Source: Tetragenococcus solitarius NBRC 100494 | GTDB lineage: Bacteria; Bacillota; Bacilli; Lactobacillales; Enterococcaceae | DNA length: 49,521 bases | Assembly: GCF_001544195.1 (NCBI RefSeq) | Contig: NZ_BCPY01000013.1 | Span: forward strand, 1 to 49,521 | Direction of reading: 5' to 3' | In this document: piece by piece, positions 41,966-49,521 of the stretch | Position numbering within the stretch: the first letter of the stretch is position 1 | Layout of the letters: every line of letters begins with the position of its first letter | The notes under the pieces: generated by a model | What the model was told of the DNA's origin: nothing | Databases searched by the model: none | What the model saw: the letters and a program-made list of their open reading frames with translations, nothing else | Position numbers and translations under genes: made by a program

Positions 41966-43031
41966 CAAGATAAATAAAAAAATTCTGGCAGTGGGACTAT
42001 TTTTATTTATGATTCTCGTTATTTTGAGTGTTATCTATTGGCAAAATTCTACCAAACATCAAGCTAAGCTTTTAACCGAAGCTATCGTGCAAAAAGATTA
42101 TGCTGCCTTTCATAAAGTTACACCTAGCTTTAATGATGGAACAAAATTAAATAAAGAAACATTTTTAGTTTTTGCTGAAAGCATTCCTAAAAAGGATAAG
42201 GAAGCAGAAATAAAAAAACGGGTAAATAACGATTCCCTTTTTGAAAAAAAGAAAGGAAAAAGTTGGTTTGCCCCTACTAAATTTATGCCTTATCCACGTT
42301 ATTTCGGCTTTGAAAATGAGGAAACTTCGCAGGTAACCTTTTCTATTGGTAAACATTTATTAAGCGGTAAAGGCAAACGTGTGGGGCCTTTAATTGGTGG
42401 GGATTATCCAATAGACTATACGGTTAGTAGCCCCATATATGGAAAAATGCAGCAAACACAACAAACGGATTTGAGAAAAGAAAATCAGACAGTAACTTTG
42501 GACGAAAAAGAAGCGTTTATTGCAAGTAAAAATTTTCAAGAGAAATTGCTGAATCAAGTGGTCTCTTATTATATTGCAATGAATCAAGGGCTACAAAATG
42601 ATTTAGATTTTAGTGGTGTAACTCAAGCACAAGAGGAAACAAAAGCTAGCTTGCAGCAAACTTTTGATGAGCTTCGTCCTTATATTGAGTCGGTGGAGCA
42701 GACCTTTCAAAAATTTGTTATGAATAGTGAATCACTCAAGATTGAAGGAAGTAGCCAACCACAAGCTGTTTTTGATATTTATACGGATGTGGCTTTGTCT
42801 CTTAAAGCCAACAATAAAGGGAAAAGAGCTGAAGAAATAACAAATGCTTCACACAATGCCATCGTTACTATGGAATTTGATCAAGAAACAAAGAAATGGT
42901 TAATTTATTCCATTGATTTTGAAACGTATACGCAGCAACCAGATGATTGGGCACATACCAATGAAGTGACTTTACCGGAAATAAACCAAGCGCGATGGTA
43001 TGAAGACGGAAGAAAACAAGGCAATATTTAA
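41958..43031 (+). CDS. TcaA-like membrane-anchored extracellular protein
   Basis: A 357-residue protein. It has an N-terminal cytosolic basic patch, a single span (about residues 9-27) and an extracellular remainder. The opening HQAKLLTEAIVQKDYAAFHK, the later YPIDYTVSSPIYGKMQQTQQTDL and the closing NTF2-like segment (FDQETKKWLIYSIDF) resemble TcaA of staphylococci, but the zinc ribbon is absent. The start is GTG41958, within the end of the lipoprotein gene, with GGGAGGA upstream. The lipoprotein/TcaA-like pair probably works together at the cell surface; the role is inferred. Followed by a terminator. Confidence 0.6.
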   Translation: MNNKINKKILAVGLFLFMILVILSVIYWQNSTKHQAKLLTEAIVQKDYAAFHKVTPSFNDGTKLNKETFLVFAESIPKKDKEAEIKKRVNNDSLFEKKKGKSWFAPTKFMPYPRYFGFENEETSQVTFSIGKHLLSGKGKRVGPLIGGDYPIDYTVSSPIYGKMQQTQQTDLRKENQTVTLDEKEAFIASKNFQEKLLNQVVSYYIAMNQGLQNDLDFSGVTQAQEETKASLQQTFDELRPYIESVEQTFQKFVMNSESLKIEGSSQPQAVFDIYTDVALSLKANNKGKRAEEITNASHNAIVTMEFDQETKKWLIYSIDFETYTQQPDDWAHTNEVTLPEINQARWYEDGRKQGNI

Positions 43032-43034
43032 AAA

Positions 43035-43066
43035 ATTCCCTTCTTAATTGAAGGGATTTTTTTATG
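43035..43066 (+). terminator. Terminator after TcaA-like gene
   Basis: ATTCCCTTC pairs with GAAGGGAT around a 6-nt loop, followed by T residues. Confidence 0.9.
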
Positions 43067-43322
43067 AGAAAAATGCCACTTTTTGTTTTTTTAATCTTAT
43101 TTTTAGGGATGTCAAATAAAAATTTTAACGAAAAAAAGATAACGTTTATTTTTTTTGCTTGAAAGTTCGATATAGTAAAATGCTGATTTAATGCAGTTTT
43201 TAAGGATCTTCCCTAGAGTTTTCCCTCTGAATTTTTCAATTTGTTTTCGCATTGTCATAAAAGTAATGAAATGTTATTTTCTATTAACACACAAGAGCAC
43301 TGCGTATGTTAAATTAAGGACC

Positions 43323-43337
43323 GTGGTTGAAAGCCAC
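43323..43337 (+). promoter_or_regulatory. Small hairpin in leader of LysM gene
   Basis: GTGG/CCAC closes a TTGAAAG loop 32 bp before the start codon, within the roughly 300-bp leader 43067-43368. No known riboswitch was recognised there. The leader is AT-rich and otherwise featureless to me. Confidence 0.25.
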
Positions 43338-43368
43338 AGAGTTAAAAAAATCTTGGAGGTATTCATTC

Positions 43369-44031
43369 ATGAAACTTAAAAAACTATTACTAGGAACAGC
43401 ATTAGCAGCAGGTACTGTTTTTGCAGTGGGCACAACAAGTGCAAATGCGGATGAAATTTATACAATTCAATCAAATGATACATTAGCAAAAATTTCTACT
43501 AAATACACAGGAGATAAAAGTTTGATTGATTCAATCGTCGAAGCAAATGACATTAAAGATAAAAATATGATCTATGTGGGCGAAGAATTAACGATTCCAA
43601 CCGACGGAGATAGTAAACAAGCTCCTGCACAACAAGAAGCACCTGTACAAGAGCAACAAGCTCCGGTACAAGAAGCTCCAGTGCAAGAACAACAACCGGC
43701 TGAACAAGAACCTGCGCAAACTGAACAAGAACCAGCACAAGCAGAACAACAACCTGCTCAAGAAGCAGACACTTCTAACGATTCATCTTCTGTTGAAGTA
43801 AACGATCACTTGAAACAAATCGCGCAACGTGAATCAGGTGGAGATATCCATGCAACTAATCCAACTTCTGGTGCATCCGGTAAATACCAATTCCTACAAA
43901 GTACATGGGACTCTGTAGCACCAGCAGAATATCAAGGTAGCCCTGCCGCAAATGCTCCTGAAGAGGTTCAAGACGCAGCAGCTCAAAAATTATATGATAC
44001 AGCTGGTCCTTCCCAATGGGTAACTGCATAA
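43369..44031 (+). CDS. Secreted LysM / transglycosylase-like cell-wall protein
   Basis: A 220-residue secreted protein. A typical signal peptide ([20 protein letters not shown], cleavage after SANA) is followed by a LysM domain (about 32-78, [18 protein letters not shown]) that binds peptidoglycan. A Pro/Gln/Glu-rich repetitive linker based on APVQEQQ and EPAQ-type units follows. The C-terminal domain (about 150-220) has [30 protein letters not shown], a lysozyme-like/transglycosylase fold with catalytic Glu in the RESGG motif. It likely remodels peptidoglycan. ATG43369 follows GGAGGTATTCATTC; the frame is open back to 43327. Confidence 0.88.
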   Translation: MKLKKLLLGTALAAGTVFAVGTTSANADEIYTIQSNDTLAKISTKYTGDKSLIDSIVEANDIKDKNMIYVGEELTIPTDGDSKQAPAQQEAPVQEQQAPVQEAPVQEQQPAEQEPAQTEQEPAQAEQQPAQEADTSNDSSSVEVNDHLKQIAQRESGGDIHATNPTSGASGKYQFLQSTWDSVAPAEYQGSPAANAPEEVQDAAAQKLYDTAGPSQWVTA

Positions 44032-44076
44032 GTTGAATCATATTTTATTAAAATAATGCACAAATTCAATGAAATT

Positions 44077-44108
44077 AAAAGGACTCACGTCATGTGGGTC
44101 TTTTTTTC
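44077..44108 (+). terminator. Terminator after LysM gene
   Basis: AAAGGACTCAC pairs with GTGGGTCTTT around a short loop, followed by seven T residues. Confidence 0.85.
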
Positions 44109-44121
44109 TACCAAAGAAAGT

Positions 44122-44712
44122 TTAAAAGCTATCCTTTTTTGAAAAATAAAGTTTTTGTTTTTTAAATAAGATTTTCAAACGTTCTAAAGACAGCGCAACC
44201 AACAAGCTAGTGATGCCATTTTTAATGAAATTAAACGAGCAATACCGATAATAACTAATCGAGCAACACTATTTACATAAGGATTGGCAGATTTTGTCAT
44301 CGTAATAATTTCTTCCATGGGCCAACGATATAAATTCCCATAAAATGGTAGGATGACATAGACATTGGCTAAACAAGCTATAACTGTTGCAACAAAAGTT
44401 CCGATAATTGTTCCAAGTAAAGCAGCTTCTTTTGATAAATCAACCAAGCTGGCCACAGATAACTGAAGTTCATTGCCTCACCAGTAAGCATAGAGCTAGA
44501 GACCGCAGTTGTTACTTTCAATAAATTTTTAAGCAACACAGCGAAGATACCTGAGCTGGGACCTAAAAAAATGTACCAATCATCTCAGGGATTCCGGATA
44601 AGTCAAATAAATGGAGGCATAAGGGTAAAGGGAAAATGTAAGCAGCGTTAATAAATAGGCGACTATTGCCAAAATAGCGGCAAAAACAGTTTTTTGAGCA
44701 GAATTTTTTCAT
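44122..44712 (-). pseudogene. ribU: Degenerate riboflavin ECF transporter substrate-binding gene (ribU-like)
   Basis: From ATG44712 (GGAGAACCGATT upstream) the minus strand encodes a RibU-like protein in pieces of different frames. These are TVFAAILAIVAYLLTLLTFS, then YPYASIYLTYPES, then GIPEMIGTFF|LGPSSGIFAVLLKNLLKV, then GEAMNFSYLWPAWLIYQKK. AALLGTIIGTFVATVIACLANVYVILPFYGNLYRWPMEEI and FNFIKNGITSLLVALSLERL follow, to a stop at 44122. At least four frameshifts, two of them near runs of T or A, separate the pieces. LLKNLLKV, VILPFYG and FNFIKNG are RibU family signatures. It is a pseudogene; the remaining 273-bp open frame inside it is not a separate gene. Confidence 0.82.
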
Positions 44713-44838
44713 AATCGGTTCTCCTTTTTTAACAAATTAAAAAGCTTTGCATATTCAAGCAGAGCATAAGAAAATCAACTAGTTAAGAAAAATTGGAGGA
44801 CAAAAGAGTATACTGCTTCAACTCCTATTATGGATCCA

Positions 44839-44963
44839 ATCTTTTTCCACCCAGACTCTACTGTCAGTTTCAGAAGTTCACTGAATCAATCTTGTAAGGT
44901 TTTCGGACTTTTTACCGCTGGTGGAAAATTACATCCTTCAGGGCAGGATGTAATTTTGCTCAC
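44839..44963 (-). promoter_or_regulatory. FMN riboswitch with rearranged 5' strand
   Basis: The minus strand carries most of the RFN element: GGATGTAATTTTCC, ACCAGCGGTAAAAAGTCCG, GATTCAGTGAACTTCTGAA and CTGACAGTAGAGTCTGG followed by GTGGAAAAAGA. The canonical 5' strand, CTTCxGGGCAGG, is not in place. Its sequence, TTCAGGGCA, is found reversed (on the plus strand at 44937-44945) between perfect 12-bp inverted repeats, 44925-44936 and 44946-44957. The aptamer therefore cannot fold normally. It controls the ribU pseudogene 127 bp downstream. Confidence 0.8.
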
Positions 44964-45320
44964 GTTTTCACATTTTGGCTATTAAGAAAGCCAAGGATTT
45001 TATTAACTTTGGTCGATAAAAGATTTATTTTTTGTTTTTTCTTTTCTTTTTCATTTCTTCGACGGTTAATGCTAAATGTGCTTTATCTCAATGAACAAGA
45101 TGTTGAACTTAACACAAAGACGCTGTACAACAACAATCATTGAAAAAATCTCGTTAAAAAGCTTCAATAAACGAATAAACAACACACTAACTAGAATAAA
45201 TAATAGAAAAAGCTGGTGGTATAGTACAATAGTTTGCTAAAATGATTAGAAATAGTTTATTAAATTCAAGCTTATTGGGAAAGCGCATTCTTATTGCTTT
45301 TGGAAAGAAAGGAGACTAGG
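44964..45320. other. Non-coding stretch upstream of the two-component system
   Basis: It holds one small hairpin, TTGGCT/AGCCAA (44975-44994), and AT-rich DNA. I see no gene, RNA element or clear promoter beyond weak -10-like TAAAAT sequences near 45237. Confidence 0.5.
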
Positions 45321-46424
45321 ATGATCTTTTTTTGGATAAGTTCGGTCGTGATGCTGATCACTTGGGCTTTAGGAATATACACAACGAGTGTCGCAAGTAA
45401 TTTTTTTCTTTTTAGCGCATTGTTCTTTGTTCTTTATTTCATCATCCCGATTTTAAAAAATCTCTATAAAATAATTGATTTGTGTTTATTACCTCTTTTG
45501 GTCTTAGCTATGTTTGAAAATATTTTATTACTTTGGCTAATCATTGGAACTCTACTCGTATATGCCAGCATCTATTTATCTACTAAGTCATTATCTATCT
45601 ATTTGGGGTATCTGACGTTCATCATTGTCTTGGCCCCTTTGCTTGATCAAGAATGGTTGCTAGCTTTGATTGGATTATTGGCTTCTGTTCTCTTTTCTTT
45701 TTTTGTTATAAGTTGGAAACAAGCCGATGTTGAAAAAGAAAGGTATAAAGATAAGTATGAATCTGTTTATAGCCTATATCGTGCTTCAAAGAGACAAGTA
45801 GGAGATTTGGAGAAGGTTACCAGACAAGAAGAAAGAAACCAAATTGCCAGAGAAATCCATGATTCAGTAGGCCATCGTTTGACTGCTTTGACGATGCAAC
45901 TTGAAGCGGCGAGATTGCAGGCAAAAGATAGTGAAAGTCAAAAAACATTTATGCAGTTAAAAACACTTGCACAAGATAGTTTAGCAGACACGCGAAGTGC
46001 AGTTAAAACATTTAAGACAGAAGATACTGCTGGCCTTCAAGCGGTCATACAGCTGATACGAAAATTAGAATCTGAAAGCCAGCTTCGAGTCGCTATCACA
46101 ATGAAAACAGGTGTTTTGGGAATCGTTTTGTCCAACCAACAATCCGTTACGTTGTACCGTTCGATTCAAGAAGCATTGACCAATATGATGCGGCATAGTT
46201 TGAGCCGTCAAGCAGCTATAGAATTTCAAATTATTGCTCAAAGAGATCTACGTTTTCAAGTCACACATCCTTTGAAAGAAAAAATTACAATTACAGAAGG
46301 ATTCGGCTTGACGAATATGCGAGAACGTTTATCTGAGATTGATGGACGATTGACGGTAAGACAGCTAGGAGGGGAACTTCATGTAATGGGTCAATTTCCA
46401 TTGGAGGTGAAAAACGATGACTGA
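45321..46424 (+). CDS. Sensor histidine kinase, NarL/DesK type (HisKA_3)
   Basis: A 367-residue kinase. Five to six N-terminal spans (residues about 1-135) have almost no extracellular loops, as in intramembrane-sensing kinases. A coiled linker follows, then the HisKA_3 box REIHDSVGHRLTALTMQLEAARL with the phospho-His. The C-terminal ATPase domain has NQQSVTLYRSIQEALTNMMRHS as N-box and EGFGLTNMRERL as G-box. ATG45321 follows AAAGGAGACTAGG; the frame is open back to 45294. It overlaps the response-regulator gene by 8 bp. The signal is unknown. Confidence 0.92.
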   Translation: MIFFWISSVVMLITWALGIYTTSVASNFFLFSALFFVLYFIIPILKNLYKIIDLCLLPLLVLAMFENILLLWLIIGTLLVYASIYLSTKSLSIYLGYLTFIIVLAPLLDQEWLLALIGLLASVLFSFFVISWKQADVEKERYKDKYESVYSLYRASKRQVGDLEKVTRQEERNQIAREIHDSVGHRLTALTMQLEAARLQAKDSESQKTFMQLKTLAQDSLADTRSAVKTFKTEDTAGLQAVIQLIRKLESESQLRVAITMKTGVLGIVLSNQQSVTLYRSIQEALTNMMRHSLSRQAAIEFQIIAQRDLRFQVTHPLKEKITITEGFGLTNMRERLSEIDGRLTVRQLGGELHVMGQFPLEVKNDD

Positions 46425-47055
46425 TATTTTACTTGCTGAAGATCAAACACTGGTTCGTCAAGGGTTAAAACTGATGATAGAAATAGACGAAAAATTTCAG
46501 GTAACGGGTGAAGCCAGTAACGGAAAAGAAGCGATCGCGTTATGTGAAAAGCAGTCTTTTGATGTTGTTATTTTAGATATTCGCATGCCCGAAATGAATG
46601 GGTTAGAAGCAGGACGAAAAATTCGCGAACGTTGGCCTGAGGTGATTATTCTGATGTTAACAACATTTAATGATGAAGAATATGCATTAGAAGCATTAAA
46701 ATATAAAGCAAATGGGTATCTATTAAAAGATGGGGATGCAGAAGTTTTGAATCGATCCATTAAAAGTGCGCTAGCAGGTGGACTGGTTATTGAAGATCAT
46801 GTCGCAGCAAAGGTGATGCCTGCCTTAATGAAAGATCAAACGGAAAAATTAGAGATAAATGAATCACTGACCAAACGTGAGTTGGATATTATTGCTTGCA
46901 TTGGACAAGGAATGAATAATCAAGAAATTGCAGCAAAATTATTTTTATCTGTAGGAACGGTAAAAAATCAGATTTCTATTATTTTAGATAAGCTAAATTT
47001 ACGAGATCGCACGCAGATAGCTATTTATTCGCTGGAACATGATTTAAAGAGATAG
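46417..47055 (+). CDS. Response regulator, NarL/FixJ (LuxR) family
   Basis: A 212-residue regulator. The receiver domain (1-120) has acidic D9 and phospho-Asp D54 (VVILDIRMPEMNG), the switch Thr in MLTTF and Lys in GYLLKDG. The C-terminal LuxR-type helix-turn-helix contains LTKRELDIIACIGQGMNNQEIAAKLFLSVGTVKNQI. It is the cognate partner of the upstream kinase and is translated in coupled fashion. The target is probably local, possibly the adjacent transporter, but no binding site was identified. Confidence 0.94.
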   Translation: MTDILLAEDQTLVRQGLKLMIEIDEKFQVTGEASNGKEAIALCEKQSFDVVILDIRMPEMNGLEAGRKIRERWPEVIILMLTTFNDEEYALEALKYKANGYLLKDGDAEVLNRSIKSALAGGLVIEDHVAAKVMPALMKDQTEKLEINESLTKRELDIIACIGQGMNNQEIAAKLFLSVGTVKNQISIILDKLNLRDRTQIAIYSLEHDLKR

Positions 47056-47180
47056 AGATAGTTACGAAAAGTGACATAAAAGTTATGTTGACAAATGGAC
47101 GAACAGTTTTGAGACTTTTTTAGCGTCGTAGTAAAAAGCATGAGATACTTAGTAAAATTAGGCGAAAGAAGGTTTGAGAA

Positions 47181-48610
47181 ATGACAGAATCAAAATTTAA
47201 CAGACAGTTTTTTATCAACCTATTCATTCCTATATTGGTTGGAGTTATTATCTGGTTCTTTCCGGGAAGACCTGCAGAGGTGCCAGTTGAAGGGTGGCAT
47301 ATGTTAGCAATATTCATTACCACTATTTTAGCTATTATTTTAAAGCCGTTGCCAATGGGCGCTATAGCGATAATCAGCTTAACAATTACGATAGTTATAG
47401 GGCCGCTGAGTACAGAAACGGCCTTAGATGCTTTTGCGGGGACTAGCGTTTGGTTAATTGTTTTAGCTTTTTTCCTGTCCAAGGGAATCATAAAGACAGG
47501 CTTAGGGACTCGAATTGCCTATACATTAATAGAATAGAAATATTTGGCAAGAAAACACTAGGGCTTGTGTATGCTATATCAGGCGTAAATATTGTGGTTG
47601 GGCCGGCTATCCCTAGTAGTACTGCAAGAACCGGAGGCGTTATGTTGCCGATAGTTCAAGGTTTGGCAGATACATATGATTCAAGACCGCAAGATGGCAC
47701 TCGCAAGAAAATTGGGGCATTTTTAATCACTTGTCTTTATCATGTGGACACAATTGTGGCGACCATGTTTCTAACAGCGGGCGCAACTAAACCCTTAGCA
47801 CAGGAACTGGCGGCTGGTTTTGGAATTGAGATTACTTGGATGAATTGGTTTTTAGGCGCTTTAGTTCCGGGCCTACTTTCGTTAATCTCTATCCCGTTGA
47901 TTTTATTTAAAATTTACCCGCCAGAAATAAAGGAAACACCAGGAGCTCCTGAATGGGCTAAGGGAAAACGAAGAGATATGGGTCCAATGACTTTTGATGA
48001 GAAAAATATGACGTGGATTTTTGTCTTGGCTATTGTTTTGTGGGTATCAGGACAGTTTATTGACTTAAGTGCTGTGACGGTAGCATTGATAGCTGTTTCT
48101 TTACTACTATTATTGAAAATCTTGGAATGGAACGATATTACTCAAGAAAAAGGAGCTTGGAACACTTTAATCTGGTTTGCGATTTTAGTTATGATGGCAG
48201 GGCAGTTAAACGAGCTAGGATTTATTCCTTGGTTCAGTGATGCGATTGCCTCAGCAGTGTCTGGCTGGGGTTGGGTGGCTATATTCGTTACACTTTGCCT
48301 AGCTTTCTTTTATACCCATTACTTTTTTGCTAGCTTAACCGCTCATGTTACAGCCATGTACCCAGCATTTTTAGGCGTCGCTTTAGCTTCTGGTGCGCCA
48401 CCGCTGTATGCGGCTTTAATGCTTGCCTACATTACCAATATTTGTGGATCAACTACGCATTATGCGAGTGGTCCTGCAGCTGTCCTTTTTGGAGAAGGCT
48501 ATGTTACGCAGAATGAATGGTGGAAAATAAGCTTTATTATGGGACTGTTCTACTTATTTATTTGGTTGGTTGTTGGTTCAGGTTGCCTTCGTTTGATTGG
48601 CTTTATGTAG
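47181..48610 (+). pseudogene. DASS-family dicarboxylate/citrate transporter split by a 5-bp duplication
   Basis: A divalent anion:sodium symporter of the CitT/SODiT family. The N-terminal frame from ATG47181 (GAAGG upstream) has FFPGRPAEVPVEGWHMLAIF and AFAGTSVWLIVLAFFLSKGI. It stops at TAG 47535-47537 inside a tandem duplication TAGAA-TAGAA (47530-47539). Removing one copy restores YTLIEIFGKKTLGLVYAISG, and the rest reads on to 48610. The rejoined protein is 474 residues, the usual length, with the motifs VGPAIPSSTARTGGVMLPI and TNICGSTTHYASGPA. It lies upstream of an isocitrate/isopropylmalate-type dehydrogenase gene, which fits tricarboxylate use. Confidence 0.85.
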
Positions 48611-48663
48611 CAACTACAAATATTTAATGAAAAAAATAATAGTATTCAAGAAAGGGATAAAAA

Positions 48664-49521
48664 ATGAAAGTAACGATGATAACTGGAGACGGAATCGGGG
48701 AAGAGATCTCACAAGGTGCAATGGATATTATAAATGCCTCAGGTGCAGATATTGTATGGGATGTTGTCCGTGCTGGACAAACAGTTTATGAAGAAACCGG
48801 AACACTTATTCCAGATAAGGTATATAAAAGTTTAGAACAAAATAAAGTGGCTTTAAAGGCGCCTATGACTACCCCCATTGGCAAAGGGTTTCGTAGCGTA
48901 AATGTGACATTGCGGAAGAAATACGATTTATATGCTAATATCCGTCCGATACAATCGATTGGTGCCATGGAAACACTATTTAAAAAATTAGATTTAGTTT
49001 TGTTTAGAGAAAATACCGAAGACTTGTATGCTGGTATCGAAGAAAAAATTTCTGACGACGAAATGCATAGTATAAAAATTATTACTAGAAAATCCTCAGA
49101 GCGAATTATTCGTCGTGCATTTGAGTATGCCAAAGAGCATAACCGTGCTAGTGTAACTGTTGTAACAAAAGCGAATATTATGAAGCTTTCTGATGGACTA
49201 TTTTTAGATATTGCCCGCGAAATTGCAGCTGAATTTCCAACCATTGAATTTAAAGAAGTATTAGTAGATAATATGGCGATGCAATTAGTGATCAATCCGT
49301 ATCAATTTGACGTTGTGGTAACCGAAAATCTATATGGGGATATTTTATCGGATGAAATGGCTGGTCTTATTGGTGGATTAGGTCTTGTTCCAGGAGCGAA
49401 TGTAGGAGACAATATGGCTATCTTTGAAGCTGTTCACGGGTCTGCTCCAGACATTGCCGGCAAAAATTTAGCTAATCCCACTGCTATTATTTTAGGTGGC
49501 TGTATGATGTTAGATTATTTA
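48664..49521 (+). CDS. Isocitrate/isopropylmalate dehydrogenase-family protein (partial, runs off window)
   Basis: Open from ATG48664 to the last base, 286 codons without stop; the C-terminus is outside the window. ITGDGIGEEISQGAMDIINA opens the fold. LFRENTEDLYAGIEE is characteristic of NAD-dependent isocitrate dehydrogenases, and KAPMTTPIGKGFRSVNVTLR plus NLYGDILSDEMAGLIGGLGL and AVHGSAPDIAGKNLANPTA are family motifs with the Mg-binding Asp residues. A 3-isopropylmalate or tartrate dehydrogenase is less likely. Shine-Dalgarno AAAGGG precedes the start. It lies 53 bp after the broken DASS transporter, so the pair may have handled citrate. Confidence 0.88.
   Translation, partial: MKVTMITGDGIGEEISQGAMDIINASGADIVWDVVRAGQTVYEETGTLIPDKVYKSLEQNKVALKAPMTTPIGKGFRSVNVTLRKKYDLYANIRPIQSIGAMETLFKKLDLVLFRENTEDLYAGIEEKISDDEMHSIKIITRKSSERIIRRAFEYAKEHNRASVTVVTKANIMKLSDGLFLDIAREIAAEFPTIEFKEVLVDNMAMQLVINPYQFDVVVTENLYGDILSDEMAGLIGGLGLVPGANVGDNMAIFEAVHGSAPDIAGKNLANPTAIILGGCMMLDYL

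Noticed and set aside
43191-43368. c-di-AMP (ydaO) riboswitch upstream of the LysM gene
   Set aside because: Such riboswitches are common before cell-wall hydrolase genes, but the conserved ydaO sequence blocks are not present here.
44184-44456. Separate 90-residue membrane protein gene
   Set aside because: It is one frame of the ribU pseudogene; flanking frames continue the same protein in order.
47450-48610. Independent start for the second half of the DASS transporter
   Set aside because: The first 27 or so residues in that frame are out-of-frame sequence, and no ribosome site precedes it. The frameshift at 47530-47539 explains the split.
48597-48791. Small 64-codon plus-strand frame
   Set aside because: It overlaps the end of the DASS gene and the start of the dehydrogenase in another frame and is Asn/Arg/Cys-rich; a shadow frame.

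Overview
The window looks like chromosomal DNA of a low-GC Lactobacillales bacterium, most likely Enterococcaceae. Tetragenococcus is my best guess, but the sequence alone cannot fix the genus. The evidence is an SMK-box (SAM-III) leader on metK, a gls24/amaP stress cluster, a T-box leader, a pbp4b-type MurNAc salvage cluster and AT-rich intergenic DNA. No rRNA, phage, transposase or cas gene was seen. Most of the DNA is ordinary, well-spaced chromosomal operons.

Layout. 1-230: tRNA-Ser(GCU) and tRNA-Glu(UUC) with a terminator. 316-2518: SMK riboswitch, metK, and an esterase. 2718-9819: a cell-wall recycling cluster (mupG, murQ, murP, HAD phosphatase, pbp4b-like serine hydrolase, murR) behind a near-consensus promoter with an overlapping cre-like site, followed by a cytosolic polysaccharide deacetylase and a 2-hydroxyacid (lactate-type) dehydrogenase. 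11779-15882, minus strand: ppdK, a CcpN-like CBS regulator and the PPDK regulatory kinase/phosphorylase. 16114-17991: gls24, amaP, DUF2273, gls24. 18075-23346: TetR regulator divergent from an ABC ATPase and a 1266-residue FtsX-type permease with a very long extracellular coiled coil.

23475-23790 holds the most unusual structure: six, or seven counting one degenerate copy, 27-bp palindromic units spaced at exactly 41 bp, with one 73-bp gap. After it come a tyrosine-phosphatase-like gene (minus), nnrE, rarA, a gutted ogt relic, a glutathionyl-hydroquinone reductase, and a T-box-controlled omega-amidase/aminotransferase pair whose aminotransferase has an in-frame stop. Then follow moxR, DUF58 and transglutaminase genes, an exported polysaccharide deacetylase, a CAP-domain protein, a GNAT, a beta-glucoside PTS with a structured leader, a lipoprotein/TcaA-like pair and a LysM muramidase-like secreted protein.

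44122-44963 holds a dead riboflavin-transporter gene (ribU) and its FMN riboswitch, in which the 5' strand of the aptamer is inverted inside a 12-bp palindrome. The window ends with a two-component system, a DASS-type carboxylate transporter broken by a 5-bp tandem duplication, and the first 286 codons of an isocitrate/isopropylmalate-type dehydrogenase that runs off the end.

Themes: cell-wall turnover and salvage dominate (MurNAc catabolism, two deacetylases, pbp4b-like, LysM, CAP and TcaA-like proteins). Five genes (ogt, aminotransferase, a GNAT relic, ribU, DASS transporter) are visibly inactivated by different mechanisms, which points to recent reductive decay of salvage and uptake functions or, for the one-base cases, to assembly error.
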